Source: Roseiarcus sp963813555 (GTDB lineage: Bacteria > Pseudomonadota > Alphaproteobacteria > Rhizobiales > Beijerinckiaceae). Taken from it: 64,000 nt of DNA. The notes under the pieces are model-generated. The model made no database searches. It was not told the DNA's origin and was given only the letters and a program-made list of their open reading frames with translations. A program made the translations under genes and the position numbers. The stretch is taken from NCBI GenBank assembly GCA_963813555.1, contig CAWEZX010000012.1:1-64000 (forward strand), read 5' to 3'. Numbering within the stretch: the stretch's first letter is position 1; the number at the start of each line of letters is the position of its first letter. Of this stretch, positions 1 to 9,633 are shown piece by piece.

Positions 1-2
1 CT

Positions 3-332
3 GACGCCAACATCAAGACGCTCGCCGCCGCGATCAAGGCGCGATGGGTCTGCGAACAGGCCCATCAGCAGCTCAAGGAAGAACTGGGCCTCGACCACTT
101 CGAAGGCCGCTCCTGGCATGGCCTCCATCGTCATGGGTTGATGACGATGATCGCTTACGCCTATCTGCAAACCCGCCGCCTCGCCGAAGCGAGCGGGGGA
201 AAAAGAATCCTACGGGGGCCGCCGCAGCCGACGTTGCCAGCAATCCGGCGAGCCGTGATCGCAAGCCTCGCCCGCGCGCCGCCCTATCGATGCCCCCACT
301 GCAAGCGAACCCTCCGTAGAGCGCTCGAATGA
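3..332 (+). pseudogene. IS701 family transposase, C-terminal part
   Basis: The open frame runs in from the left edge and ends at 332. It carries the typical C-terminal part of an IS701-type DDE transposase: a CEQAHQQLKEELGLDHFEGRSW-like block (residues about 20-40 of the visible part), then HRHGLMTMIAYAYLQ, and a Cys-x2-Cys-containing tail (YRCPHCKRTL). In this family the EQ...KEELGLDHFEGRSW block contains the catalytic glutamate. The sequence just after the stop (AATTTGCCAAAGTAGTGC, about 333-352) looks like the IS right end. Only about 110 residues are visible, so it cannot be said whether the copy is complete outside the window. Confidence 0.75.
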
Positions 333-353
333 ATTTGCCAAAGTAGTGCTAGA

Positions 354-835
354 AGGGAAGTTCGAGATGCAGTTCGTCGATGCGGCGCATCACCGCCAGA
401 TCGTCCGCCCCGACGACAGACTTGGGGCGGTAGACCCCCGAGCGGGCCACCCCCACAAAGCGCGCATCGCCGGCGCACCGACAGGTCCTCGCCAGGCCGT
501 TCGACCATCGCTCTTCGATCGGGCGCGCTCATCGCCCTGGCCTCCTGGCCAAGAAATCCCGTTCGCCCGTCAGTTGGCCAATCTTGGCGTAAAGCTTGGC
601 CGTCTCACGCTCGCGCTCCTCCTCGCCATCGCCCGAACCGCTCGCCCCTCGCGAAAAACAGGCTCGCGACGTTGTCGAGAACCGGCTTCTTCCAGGCATA
701 AATCTGGTTCGGATGCACCCCGTGCCGCTGCGCCAGTTCCGGAACCGTCGCATCCTCGCGCAGCGCCTCAAGCGCAATCTTCGCCTTGAACGCCGAATCA
801 AACTTCTTGCGTGACTTCGTCATTTCTCGCTCCAC
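354..835 (-). pseudogene. IS3 family OrfA/OrfB remnant
   Basis: The N-terminal half of IS3 OrfA is readable from 835 downward: MTKSRKKFDSAFKAKIALEA, then a helix-turn-helix (VPELAQRHGVHPNQIYAWKK). Near 640-660 the frame breaks, and the coiled-coil end of OrfA (AKLYAKIGQLTGERDFLARR) continues in another frame. The start of OrfB (MSAPDRRAMVERPGEDLSVR) follows from about 532 and shifts frame again before a block resembling GADDLAVMRRIDELHLE at about 360-420. The integrase core with the DDE residues is missing, so this is a dead fragment butted against the IS701 end. Confidence 0.8.
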
Positions 836-910
836 CGGGTTGCGACAGAGCAGGACTTTTCACACCTTAGCCAATGGTCCTAAATCCGGCCTCCAGCTCA
901 GAGCGACCGG

Positions 911-1656
911 TTGGTTTTGAGCGACGCGGCGTGGGAGCGGATGGCGCCGCTGATCATTGGTCGACCTGAGCAGAAAGGTTCGACTGGGCGCGACAATCGG
1001 ATGTTCGTGGAAGGTGTGCTGTGGATCGTGCGTACGGGCTCTCCCTGGCGCGATCTTCCGGAGGCTTTTGGCGATTGGAACAGCGTGTTCCGACGCTTCA
1101 GTCGATGGAGCATCAAGGGGGTTTGGCGGCGGATCTTCGAGGCGATGTCCAAAGATCCAGACTTTGAATATCTGATCGTCGACTCCACCATCGTGCGGGC
1201 GCATCAGCACGCCGCCGGGGCGAAAAAAGGGGGTCTGAAGATCAAGCGCTCGGCCGCTCGCGCGGCGGCCTGAGCACGAAGATCCATATGGCGGTTCGCG
1301 GCCTGGGATGTCCGGTGCGGTTCACGCTGACCGCAGGTCAGAAGGGCGATGCGCCGCAAGCCGCCGCGTTGATCGAGGGATTGCCTGCCGAGGTCGTCAT
1401 GGCCGATACGGCCTATGACGCCGATCCCCTGCGCCAAGCCATCGCCGCCAAAGGGGCGACCGCCGTCATCCCCAACAACCCGTCGCGGGCGCGCAAACAT
1501 CCGCTCGACAAGCACCTCTACGCCCAGCGTCATCTGGTGGAGTGCTGTTTCTCAAAACTCAAGCATTTCCGCCGTGTCGCAACCCGCTTCGAAAAGACCG
1601 CACGCAATTACCGCGCAGTCCTAACTCTCGCCGCTATCACCCTATGGATGCGATAA
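911..1656 (+). CDS. IS5 family transposase made by -1 frameshifting
   Basis: Two overlapping frames together encode a complete IS5-family DDE transposase of about 248 residues. The first frame (911-1273) has the DUF4096-like N-terminal domain (LSDAAWERMAPLI, GSPWRDLPEAFGDWNSVFRR) and the first Asp block YLIVDSTIVRAHQHAAGAKKGG. The second frame carries RGGLSTKIH, VVMADTAYDADPLR and the YAQRHLVECCFSKLKHFRR block with the last catalytic Glu. The switch sits on the slippery run AAAAAAGGGGG (1223-1233). A -1 slip gives AKKGGSEDQALGRSRGGLS, the sequence expected for the family, so the copy may be functional rather than broken. The TTG at 911 is the first start in frame; the true N-terminus could be a little different. 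Confidence 0.82.
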
Positions 1657-1782
1657 GTGTCCACACCACCTAGAGCAGTGGCCGATGCATCCGTTGCAAA
1701 CGACAGGGAGCGAAGCGGCCGGTCCCGTCGCGAGTTGTGTTGGAACTTGTGACGCGTCTTCGGGCGACATGAAGCTATCCGA

Positions 1783-3037
1783 TCATGCGGCGAGGTCAAT
1801 TGTCTGGTCGGATGGCTTCTCGGCGAGGGTCTGCCATCCGTCGACCTTGCGCATGGTGATCTGCCCGGAGGCGAGCAGCGCCCAGAACAGCATGGCGGCG
1901 GTTTCGGCGCAGGGCAGCACGGTCTGGGTCTTGATCCTGCGCTTGAACTCCTCATGCAGGCGCTCGATCGCGTTCGAGGTCCTGATCGACTTCCATTGGC
2001 TCGGCGGGAAGCGCGTAAAGGTGAACAGCCTGTCGCCGGCCTCCTCGAGGCTGTCGGCGACGGCGCGGCATTTCAGGCGCCATTTTGCGGAGGAACGCCT
2101 TGCGCCGGGCTTCGACCTCCTGTCTCGTCGCGGCGTAGATCATGTCGCGATAGTCGTTGGAGATTTCCTCGTGCAGACGCTCGGGCGCGTGAGCGAGCAG
2201 GTTGCGATGCTTGTGAACCGTGCAGCGCTGGACCGGCGCATCCGGCCAGAGCGCCGCCAGCGCCTTTTCCAGACCCGGCGCGCCGTCGGCGATGACGAGT
2301 TCGGGCGTCTTCAATCCGCGCTTCACGAGATCGTCGAGCAGCGCGCGCCAGGCGGCCTCGCTTTCCCCGCCCATGCTCCGGATCGCCAGCAGCACCTTCT
2401 GGCCGTCCGCGCGCACGCCGAGCGCCACCAGGAGCGAGACCGACGTCGCGCGTCTGTCGAGCCGGACCCGTACGAGCGTGCCGTCGAGGATCAACCGCAC
2501 GATCGGCTCCTGGCCGAGCGGTCGCACGTTCCAGGCGTCCCAGTCGCCCTTCACCTTGCGCCATGCCCGGCTGACTACGTCCTTGCCGACCGGCCCGGCG
2601 AACACCGCAGCCAGCGCGCGCCGAACCCGGCGGGTGTTGGTCCCGGAAAGATAGGCCCCGACGATCAGCGCGTCGGCCGCCTTGGTGCGGCGCTGGTAGG
2701 CGCGAAGCGAGGCGCTTTTCCATTCGCTCGTCTTGCCGTCCGCGCCCATCAGCCGAGCCCGCGGCACGGAAATCTCCGCTCTCCCGAAGGTCCCGGTCAG
2801 CCCGCGCTTGCGGTGGCCGTGCCGGACGCCGACGATTGGCGGCGGTTCGCCATCCTCGCTCGGCTTGCGTCGGCCATATCGCGGGCGCGACAATACGCCG
2901 GCAAGTTCCTCATCCAGCATCGTCTCGATGAACCCGCGAACGCCAGCCCGAACCCCGTCCTCGATCGCGTCGAACCAATCATCGAAAAGCAAAACCTCGG
3001 CGGCGACACCCGCCTCCTTCGTGGTATCCTTCGTCAT
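1783..3037 (-). pseudogene. IS256 family transposase with a frameshift
   Basis: Mutator-type (IS256) transposase. From the ATG at 3037 the protein reads MTKDTTKEAGVAAEVLLFDD, then the conserved RHGHRKRGLTGTFGRAEISVPRARL, the LILDGTLVRVRLDRRA Asp block and LVIADGAPGLEKALAALWP with the second Asp. At about 2080 one extra A in CGCAAAATGG shifts the frame. Removing it restores KWRLKCRAVADSLEEAGDRL, FTRFPPSQWKSIRTSNAIER (last catalytic Glu region) and the C-terminus, stopping at 1783. The gene as written is therefore truncated at about residue 320. A long open frame on the opposite strand (1685-3085) is its shadow. Confidence 0.85.
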
Positions 3038-3136
3038 GGCGTGGTCTCCATTCCAGCGCGCCAACGCCGGAATTGTTCGGGTTAGGCAACCCGGAGACTA
3101 CGCCAACCCAATTCCAACCACCTCCGCGACGGGACC

Positions 3137-3352
3137 ACATTCCGCATCTGACAAGACAGAGATTATCCGGCTGGTCGAGCAATCGCCTTGGCCGGCTCGA
3201 CGCACACTGGAAAAGCTCGGCATTCCCAGATCGTCGTTTTACCGCGGGTACGATCGATATCGACGCGGCGGACCGGCGATCTCGAACGCCAGGTCGCGGC
3301 CTTCGTCGAGCACGACAACCATGCTCGCTATCACGAGAGCCTCGGCAATCTC
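3137..3352 (+). pseudogene. IS3 family OrfB fragments joined by a deletion
   Basis: Two short pieces of an IS3 OrfB (integrase-type transposase) sit next to each other in different frames. The first, 3142-3284, is the N-terminal HTH (SDKTEIIRLVEQSPWPARRT, then LEKLGIPRSSFYRGYDRYRR). The second, 3280-3352, is the C-terminal end of the core (DLERQVAAFVEHDNHARYHE, then SLGNLTSA). The whole DDE centre between them is gone. This fragment is directly upstream of the truncated indolepyruvate oxidoreductase gene, and an event of this kind probably removed that gene's start. Confidence 0.72.
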
Positions 3353-3357
3353 ACTTC

Positions 3358-3438
3358 GGCTGGTTTGAGCAGAACTTCCCCGGTCTCAACGACACAGTAG
3401 ATTTCGCCTTCGACCACAACGACGTAATCCGGCCTGAA
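3358..3438 (-). pseudogene. Scrap of a cupin-domain gene
   Basis: Read on the minus strand, 3432 to 3358 gives RPDYVVVVEGEIYCVVETGE followed by VLLKPAE. This has the spacing of the core cupin beta-barrel motif (DY-vVleGEi----dGe-v-LkpGD). Only about 25 residues remain. They lie between the IS3 OrfB scrap and the point where homology to the indolepyruvate oxidoreductase begins, so this looks like a third gene's debris caught at a deletion junction. The stretch is short, and the assignment rests on one motif. Confidence 0.35.
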
Positions 3439-6400
3439 CGAGGACTTGGCGGCGACGGCGCTGTGGGGCGCGCAGATGCACGCCGCCTTCGGTCGAACCC
3501 GAGTGGATGGCGTTTTCGGCGTTTGGTATGGTAAGGGGCCGGGCGTAGATCGAACAGGAGACGTGTTCCGCAACGCCAATATTCTTGGCGCGTCGGCGCT
3601 CGGGGAAGTCCTGGCCGTTGTGGGCGACGACCACGCGGCGCAGTCGTCAATGTTCCCGCGTCGGACCAACGGGATCTTCCAATCCGTCTCCATCCCGATC
3701 CTCCAGCCAGCAACGATTTCCGAAATCCTTTCGTTGGGGGTGTCTGGCTTTGCCCCGTCGCGCTTTTCCGGCCTTTGGGTCGGCATGAAGGCGATCGCGG
3801 AGGTCGTCGAGAGTCCGGCAGCGTTCGAGCTTCCCGACCCTCATCCGGAATTCGAGCGCCCCGCCGAGTTCGTGGTCCCCTCGCACGGGCTGAACTGGGA
3901 TCCGCGCGTCGCGTGGCCCGAACAAAGGGTCGAGCTTGAACGCCGTCTGATCGAGGAGCGTCTGCCAGCGGCGTTGGCTTGGGCCCGAGCGAACAATCTT
4001 GATCGAGTTGTCGCGGGTGGTCGGGGCGGCCTGGGCGTCGTCAGGGTCGGCAAGGCCCATCAGGATCTGATGCAGGCGCTGGCCAACATTGGTTTGGACG
4101 AAGCCGACCTCAGGCGGCTCGGCGTCGGTGTCTACAAGGTAACGATGAGCTGGCCCTTGGAGCCGACCGGCATTCGATCCTTTGCCGAGGGTCGCCCGGA
4201 GCTTCTCGTTGTCGAGGAGAAACGCGACCTCGTCGAGGCTCAGATCAGAAACTCGCTCTATCATCTCCCCTCCGACGCGCGTCCTCGCGTCGTGGGCAAG
4301 CGCGACGACCACAATGCGCCGCTTCTTCCCGAGACCTTCGAATTGGACCCACTTATGGTCGCGCGCGCCGTGGTCAAGCGGCTGACGGCGTGCGGCGTGG
4401 AAGACGGCCTCGCTGATCGGTTGCAGACGCTGGAGGCTCGTGTCGGAGCGCGCGCTCGGATGAGCTTTCCGGTTCGCAAGCCCTATTTCTGTTCGGGATG
4501 TCCGCATAACACATCGACTCGCGTGCCCGACGGATCGATCGCAGGAGGCGGGATCGGCTGCCACGTGATGGCGTTGTCCATGCCCGAGCGAAGGACCGGC
4601 ACGTTCAGCCAGATGGGAGGCGAAGGCGCCCAGTGGATGGGCGCTGCGCCATTCTCCGAGACCGGCCATATCTTTCAGAATATTGGCGATAGCACGTATC
4701 AGCATTCCGGCTTACTCGCCGTGCGCACGGCGGTCGCCGCCTCCGCCAACATCACCTTTAAGATCCTCTATAACGACGCCGTGGCCATGACCGGCGGCCA
4801 AAAGGCGGACGGCCTGATCGATCCGGCAAGGGTCATACGACAGCTGCTCGCCGAGGGCGTCGCCCGCGTGGCGCTCGTGTCGGAGACTCCCGAAGTGTGG
4901 AGGAATTCTCCGCTGTTGGCTCCGGGCGTCGAGGTTCATTCACGCGACGATCTCGACGCGGTTCAACAGGACCTGCGCGAGGCGCCCGGAGTCACGGCGA
5001 TCGTCTACGAGCAGACCTGCGCCGCGGAGAAACGGCGCCGGCGCAAGAAGGGAGAACTCCTGGAAACGCCGAGACGCCTGTTCATCAACGACCGTGTCTG
5101 CGAAGTCTGCGGCGATTGCTCCACACAGTCCAATTGCATCGCGGTGGAGCCGCTTGAGTCGGCGTTCGGACGCAAGCGGAAAATCAACCAGAGTTCGTGC
5201 AACACGGACCTGTCCTGCATCAACGGCTTTTGCCCGAGCTTCGTCGAAATCGAGGGCGCCCGGCTTCGCAAGCCCGACACCGGCGGCCTCGGGGCGGTCG
5301 AGACGGAGCGCTCACCCACTTTGCCGACGCCGACGCCGCTTGCGGTCGACGGCGACTACAACATCGTTGTCGCTGGCGTCGGCGGCGCGGGTGTGCTCAC
5401 GATCGGCGCGTTGCTCGGCGTCGCGGCACACCTCGACGGCAAAGCTTCGTCCGTCCTCGATTTCATGGGATTGGCGCAGAAGAATGGCGCGGTCTTCAGC
5501 CAAATCAGGCTGGCTTCCAATCCGGACCAAATTCCCGCTGTGCGGATCGGGCCGGCCGATGCGGATCTTCTCCTCGCGGACGATCTCGTGGCCGCCGCTC
5601 AGGCCGAAACCCTGAGCCGTCTGAGCGCGGCGCGCACACGTGCCGTCGTCAACCTCGAGGAAGCGCCGACGGCGGATGTGATCCGTCAGCGCGACATGGG
5701 TTTACCGATGTCCCAGATGTTGGCGTCGGTTCAAAGGCGGTCGCTGGAGGGTCGCACGCGGGCCTTGCGCGCTTCACGAATCGCCCAGGGGCTTTTCGGC
5801 GACGCCGTCGCGGCGAACGTTCTGCTGCTCGGCTTCGCCTGGCAAAGCGGACTGTTGCCGTTGTCGGAGGCGGCGCTCTTGCGCGCCATTGAAGTCAACG
5901 GCGCCGCCGTAGAAATGGACAAGCGGACATTCGTATGGGGTCGTCTCGCCGCTGTCGATCTTGAGGATGTGGAGAGGGTCGCCGGCCTTGAACCGGCGCG
6001 ACCGGTCGCGCTGTCGTTGGACAAGATCGTCGAAAGGCGCGCCCAGGATCTTCGCGAGTATCAAAACGGCGCCTACGCCGAGCGCTTCCGCAAACTTGTC
6101 GATGAGGCGCCGCAGGCGTGCGTCAGAGCCGGCGACGTGGACGAGCGCTTCGCGACCACCGTAGCCGAGACCGCCTATCGCATGATGGCCTATAAAGACG
6201 AATACGAGGTCGCCCGGCTCTATGCGCGCACTGATTTCAAGGCGGCTCTGACTTCGCAGTTCTCGAATGTTGATCGCGTCTCGGTTTGGCTTGCGCCGCC
6301 GCTACTTTCGCGCACCGATCCAGCGACGGGGCGGCCAAAGAAGCGCAAGTGCGGCCCGTGGATCTTCGGAGTTTTCGCCGTGCTCGCGAGGCTCAAGATC

Positions 6401-6676
6401 TTGCGCGGCACGATCTTCGATCCGTTCGGGCGCACCGAGGAGCGGCGGGCGGAGCGCCGCCTGGTGGAGATCTACGCGTCCCTGATCGCCGGTCTATCGT
6501 CCGAGATGACGACTCAGCGGCTGGAGGCGTCCATCGCGCTCGCCCGCGCTCCGGGCGAGATTCGCGGCTTCGGGCCCGTCAAAGCGCTCGCGCTCGAGCA
6601 GACGATGGCGCCAATCGGCCGCCTGCGCGCGGCCCTCGATCAGGGCGGTGACGGCGTTCTCGGCCGGGCGGCTTGA
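3431..6676 (+). CDS. Indolepyruvate ferredoxin oxidoreductase (fused subunits), 5'-truncated
   Basis: Fused alpha/beta form of the TPP- and [4Fe-4S]-dependent 2-oxoacid:ferredoxin oxidoreductase, which oxidatively decarboxylates aryl or branched pyruvates made by transamination. Visible blocks: GLNEDLAATALWGAQMHA, VFGVWYGKGPGVDRTGDVFR, PYFCSGCPHNTSTRVPDG (TPP domain), FQNIGDSTYQHSG, and a Cys-rich cluster (VCEVCGDCSTQSNC, then SSCNTDLSCINGFCPSF). A C-terminal gamma-type domain follows (NIVVAGVGGAGVLTIGALLG). Fused homologues are usually about 1,150 residues. Here roughly the first 70, including the start of the first TPP-binding domain, are lost at the IS3/cupin junction; an in-frame stop lies at 3425 and only TTG 3446 is available as a start. 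The rest (about 1,076 residues) is open. It heads a catabolic cluster whose next genes are all broken, so activity is doubtful. Confidence 0.85.
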   Translation, partial: GLNEDLAATALWGAQMHAAFGRTRVDGVFGVWYGKGPGVDRTGDVFRNANILGASALGEVLAVVGDDHAAQSSMFPRRTNGIFQSVSIPILQPATISEILSLGVSGFAPSRFSGLWVGMKAIAEVVESPAAFELPDPHPEFERPAEFVVPSHGLNWDPRVAWPEQRVELERRLIEERLPAALAWARANNLDRVVAGGRGGLGVVRVGKAHQDLMQALANIGLDEADLRRLGVGVYKVTMSWPLEPTGIRSFAEGRPELLVVEEKRDLVEAQIRNSLYHLPSDARPRVVGKRDDHNAPLLPETFELDPLMVARAVVKRLTACGVEDGLADRLQTLEARVGARARMSFPVRKPYFCSGCPHNTSTRVPDGSIAGGGIGCHVMALSMPERRTGTFSQMGGEGAQWMGAAPFSETGHIFQNIGDSTYQHSGLLAVRTAVAASANITFKILYNDAVAMTGGQKADGLIDPARVIRQLLAEGVARVALVSETPEVWRNSPLLAPGVEVHSRDDLDAVQQDLREAPGVTAIVYEQTCAAEKRRRRKKGELLETPRRLFINDRVCEVCGDCSTQSNCIAVEPLESAFGRKRKINQSSCNTDLSCINGFCPSFVEIEGARLRKPDTGGLGAVETERSPTLPTPTPLAVDGDYNIVVAGVGGAGVLTIGALLGVAAHLDGKASSVLDFMGLAQKNGAVFSQIRLASNPDQIPAVRIGPADADLLLADDLVAAAQAETLSRLSAARTRAVVNLEEAPTADVIRQRDMGLPMSQMLASVQRRSLEGRTRALRASRIAQGLFGDAVAANVLLLGFAWQSGLLPLSEAALLRAIEVNGAAVEMDKRTFVWGRLAAVDLEDVERVAGLEPARPVALSLDKIVERRAQDLREYQNGAYAERFRKLVDEAPQACVRAGDVDERFATTVAETAYRMMAYKDEYEVARLYARTDFKAALTSQFSNVDRVSVWLAPPLLSRTDPATGRPKKRKCGPWIFGVFAVLARLKILRGTIFDPFGRTEERRAERRLVEIYASLIAGLSSEMTTQRLEASIALARAPGEIRGFGPVKALALEQTMAPIGRLRAALDQGGDGVLGRAA

Positions 6677-6686
6677 AGGTTTCGGC

Positions 6687-7806
6687 ATGATACTCGGAGA
6701 GACGCAAAACGCAGTTCGCGCGACGGTCCGCGCTTGGGCGCGAGATCGCGTGGCGCCGAAGTCGCGTGGCTGGGAGGAGGCCGGCAGCTACCCGCGGACG
6801 ATTTTCGCCGAGCTCGCGGACCTTGGCCTTATGGGGATGGTCGCGCCCGCGGCTTACGGCGGCGCTGAAGCCGACTACGTGTCCTACGCTTTGGCGCTGA
6901 TGGAGCTCGCCGGCGCAGACGGCGGTCTTTCAACCATCGTCAGCGTCCACAACGCGCCGGTGCTCGCCGCCCTTTTGCGGCATGGGAATGAGGAACAGAA
7001 GGAGCGCTTCGCGGCCAAACTCTGCACAAGCGAATCGATCGGGGCCTTCGCTCTGACGGAAAGCAAGGCGGGATCCGACGCGGCGGCTTTGCGCACGAAA
7101 GCGGTCCCGGACGGCGGCGGCTGGCGAATTGACGGCTCGAAGCAATTCATCACCTCAGCGCGGGCCTCACTCTGCTCTTCGCCGTGACGGACGCCAGCAT
7201 AGGCAAGCGCGGAATGACGGCGTTTCTGATCCAGGCCGATACGCCCGGACTGACAGTCGGCAACGTCGAGCGCAAGCTCGGCCAGCGCGCGTCGGACACC
7301 TGCGCGCTGCTGATGGACGGCCTAAGGGTCGACGACGCGTTTTGCCTCAGCGAGGTCGGGCAGGGATACAGCATTGCCTTGGCTAACCTGGAGGTTGGCC
7401 GGATCGGCATCGCCGCCCAAAGCGTCGGGATGGCGCAGGAGGCGCTCGACCGAGCCGTCGAATACGCCAAGTCTCGAAAGACGTTCGGCAAGAACATCAT
7501 CGAGCATCAAGCCGTTGGCTTTCGACTTGCCGACATGGCGGCCAGGCTCGAGGCCGCGCGCCAGCTCGTGCTTCACGCGGCGTGCCTTAAGGACGCCGGC
7601 CTGCCGTGCTTGAAAGAAGCATCGATGGCCAAGCTTGCCGCCTCGGAGACGGCGGAGGCCGGGTGCTCTGCTGCGATCCAGACCCTGGGCGGTTACGGCT
7701 ACCTCGAAGAATACGGCTCGCCAAGATCTATCGAGATGTCCGCGTCTGCCAAATCTACGAGGGCGCTTCAGACATCCAGCGCATGGTCATAGCCAGAGCG
7801 CTTTGA
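6687..7806 (+). pseudogene. Acyl-CoA dehydrogenase, two frameshifts
   Basis: FAD-dependent acyl-CoA dehydrogenase of the short/branched-chain type, starting 10 bases after the oxidoreductase stop. Frame 1 (6687-7160) reads MILGETQNAVRATVRAWARD and then GAFALTESKAGSDAAALRT and GWRIDGSKQFITS, the flavin- and substrate-binding motifs. A frameshift near 7160 moves it to a frame with GQRASDTCALLMDGLRV, YAKSRKTFGKNIIEHQAVGF and IQTLGGYGYLEEYG. A second shift near 7722 leads to AKIYRDVRVCQIYEGASDIQ and the stop at 7806. All signature blocks of the family are recognisable, so the decay is recent. It would have acted after the oxidoreductase in branched-chain acyl-CoA breakdown. Confidence 0.85.
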
Positions 7807-7833
7807 CGGCTTCCACGAAAGGATACGCATCTC

Positions 7834-9022
7834 ATGACCACTGTCGATCCCATCGTCATCTCCGCCTACGCCAGGACCCCTATGGGGAGATTCTAGGGCG
7901 CTCTCGCCGGGCTTGCGGCGACGAAGCTCGGCTCGATGGCGATAGAGGCTGCGTTGCAACGCGCCGGCGGCGTCGAGGGCGCCGTTGATCAGGTGATCAT
8001 GAGCTGCGTCCTTCAGGCCGGCCTCGGCCAAGCCCCCGCTCGACAGGCGGCCCTTGGCGCGGGCCTGCCGTTCGATGTCGGCGCCGTCACGGTCAACAAG
8101 ATGTGCCGGGTCGGGCATGCAGGCGGCAATCTTGGCCCATGATGCACTCCTTGCGGGAAGCGCCGAGGTCGTCGTGGCCGGCGGCATGGAAAGTATGAGC
8201 AATGCGCCATACCTTCTCTCCAAGCATCGCGCCGGCGCGCGCGTCGGGCACGATGTCGTCAAAGACAGCAAGTATCTTGACGGTTTGGAGGACGCCTACC
8301 AACCCGGCAGACTGATGGGCGCATTCGCGGAGGACGCCGCGCGTCACTATCAATTCAGCCGCGACGAACAGGATGCTTACGCGATCGAAAGTGTCCGTCG
8401 CGCCCAAGCCGCGACGAGGGAAGGCCTCTTTGAGCGCGAGATTACGCCGGTAGATGTCGAGGGCGCCAAAACGGTCGAGCGCGTGGCGCACGACGAACAC
8501 GCGCTCAGAGTCGATCCCTTGCGAGTCCGAACCCTGAAGCCTGCCTTCTGCGAAAACGGAACCATCACTGCCGGCAACGCCGCATCGATTTCCGATGGCG
8601 CGGCGGCGCTCGTCATGAGTTCGCCGCTCCACCGCTTGCAAGCGCGGCCTTGGCGTGGCCGCGCGCGTTGTGAGCCACGCGGTTCATGCGCACGAGCCTC
8701 AATACTTTACCACCGCCCCGGTTTCGCGATCCGCAAAGCGATTGAGCGCGCGAGTTGGAGACTCGATGAGGTCGACCTGTTCGAAGTGAATGAGGCTTTC
8801 GCGGTCGTCGCCATGATCGCGATGCGAGAACTCGGAATTTCGCGGGATGTGCTGAATGTGAACGGCGGCGCCTGCGCGTTGGGGCACCCGATCGGGGCTT
8901 CCGACGCGCGTGTAATTGCGACGCTCATTTCGGCGCTTTTAGCCCGCGGATTGAAACGCGGCGTTGCGAGCCTGTGCATAGGCGGAGGCGAAGCGACGGC
9001 GATGGCTGTCGAGATCGTCTGA
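7834..9022 (+). pseudogene. Acetyl-CoA acetyltransferase (thiolase), stop codon and frameshifts
   Basis: Thiolase of the AtoB/PhaA type. From ATG 7834 it reads DPIVISAYARTPMGRF and hits an in-frame TAG at 7894 (family expects Gln). It then continues GALAGLAATKLGSMAIEAAL. Around 8106 an extra C breaks the nucleophile motif: the expected NKMCGSGM is seen only across the shift. The main body follows in the new frame (VVVAGGMESMSNAPYLLSKH, GTITAGNAASISDGAAALV). A further pair of compensating shifts scrambles about 8620-8740. The end has the DEVDLFEVNEAFAVVAM and NGGACALGHPIGAS motifs and the last Cys (CIGGGEATAMA). Not functional as written. Confidence 0.85.
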
Positions 9023-9109
9023 AACCGTGATCCACGCGCCGCCGCAAATTTTCCGTCCTACGCGGCCTTCGCACGCGGCGACCGAGCCGTCATGACAAAG
9101 GGGTCCCTT

Positions 9110-9630
9110 ATGCAAGTTTCCGTTGTCGAATTGAATATCCCGACGCATGAGAGAGTGCTTCGCTTTGAAGACGATCAGGCGGTCGGGTTCATAGCGATTC
9201 ATTCAACCAGGTTAGGCCCCGCTTTTGGCGGCGCACGCTTTGGGTTTATCGACACGAAGACGAGGCATTGAGCGATGCCCTCCGACTCTCCGAAGGAATG
9301 ACCCACAAGAACGCGTTCGCGGATCTCGGCATCGGAGGCGGCAAAGCGACGCTCGCTCCGAAGCGGCGCGATTTTTCTCGCGAGCAGTTGTTCCGAACGC
9401 TCGGGAGGTGCGTTGCAAAACTGGGAGGCGCTTACATTACGGCAGAAGATGTCGGCACGGTCGTCGATGATATGCTGATCGTAAGGGAGGAAACCGAGCA
9501 GGTCGTGGGCCTTCCGGCGAAAGACGGCGGGGCGGGCGGCGATCCGTCGCCTTGGACGGCGCTTGGCGTGTTCGAGTCCATGAAAGCCGCGGTTGAGATC
9601 CAGAAGGGGGATGGCCTGAACGGCCTCACC
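9110..9630 (+). pseudogene. Leucine/Glu/Phe/Val dehydrogenase, truncated
   Basis: N-terminal catalytic domain of an amino-acid dehydrogenase of the leucine/phenylalanine/valine type, which deaminates branched-chain or aromatic amino acids to 2-oxoacids. ATG 9110 gives MQVSVVELNIPTHERVLRFE and then STRLGPAFGGARF. One missing base near 9240 shifts to a frame with VYRHEDEALSDALRLSEGMT, HKNAFADLGIGGGKA (substrate Lys region) and AYITAEDVGTVVDDM. The reading ends at about 9630 (LNGLTVA), just before where the NAD-binding Rossmann domain should start, and runs straight into an IS630 remnant. Its place beside the oxidoreductase, acyl-CoA dehydrogenase and thiolase suggests one amino-acid catabolic operon. 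Confidence 0.78.
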
Positions 9631-9633
9631 GTC

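Noticed and set aside
1685..3085. Open frame of 466 codons on the plus strand
   Set aside because: It lies antisense to the IS256 transposase, has no domain and an Arg/Pro/Ala-rich composition typical of a shadow frame in GC-rich DNA.
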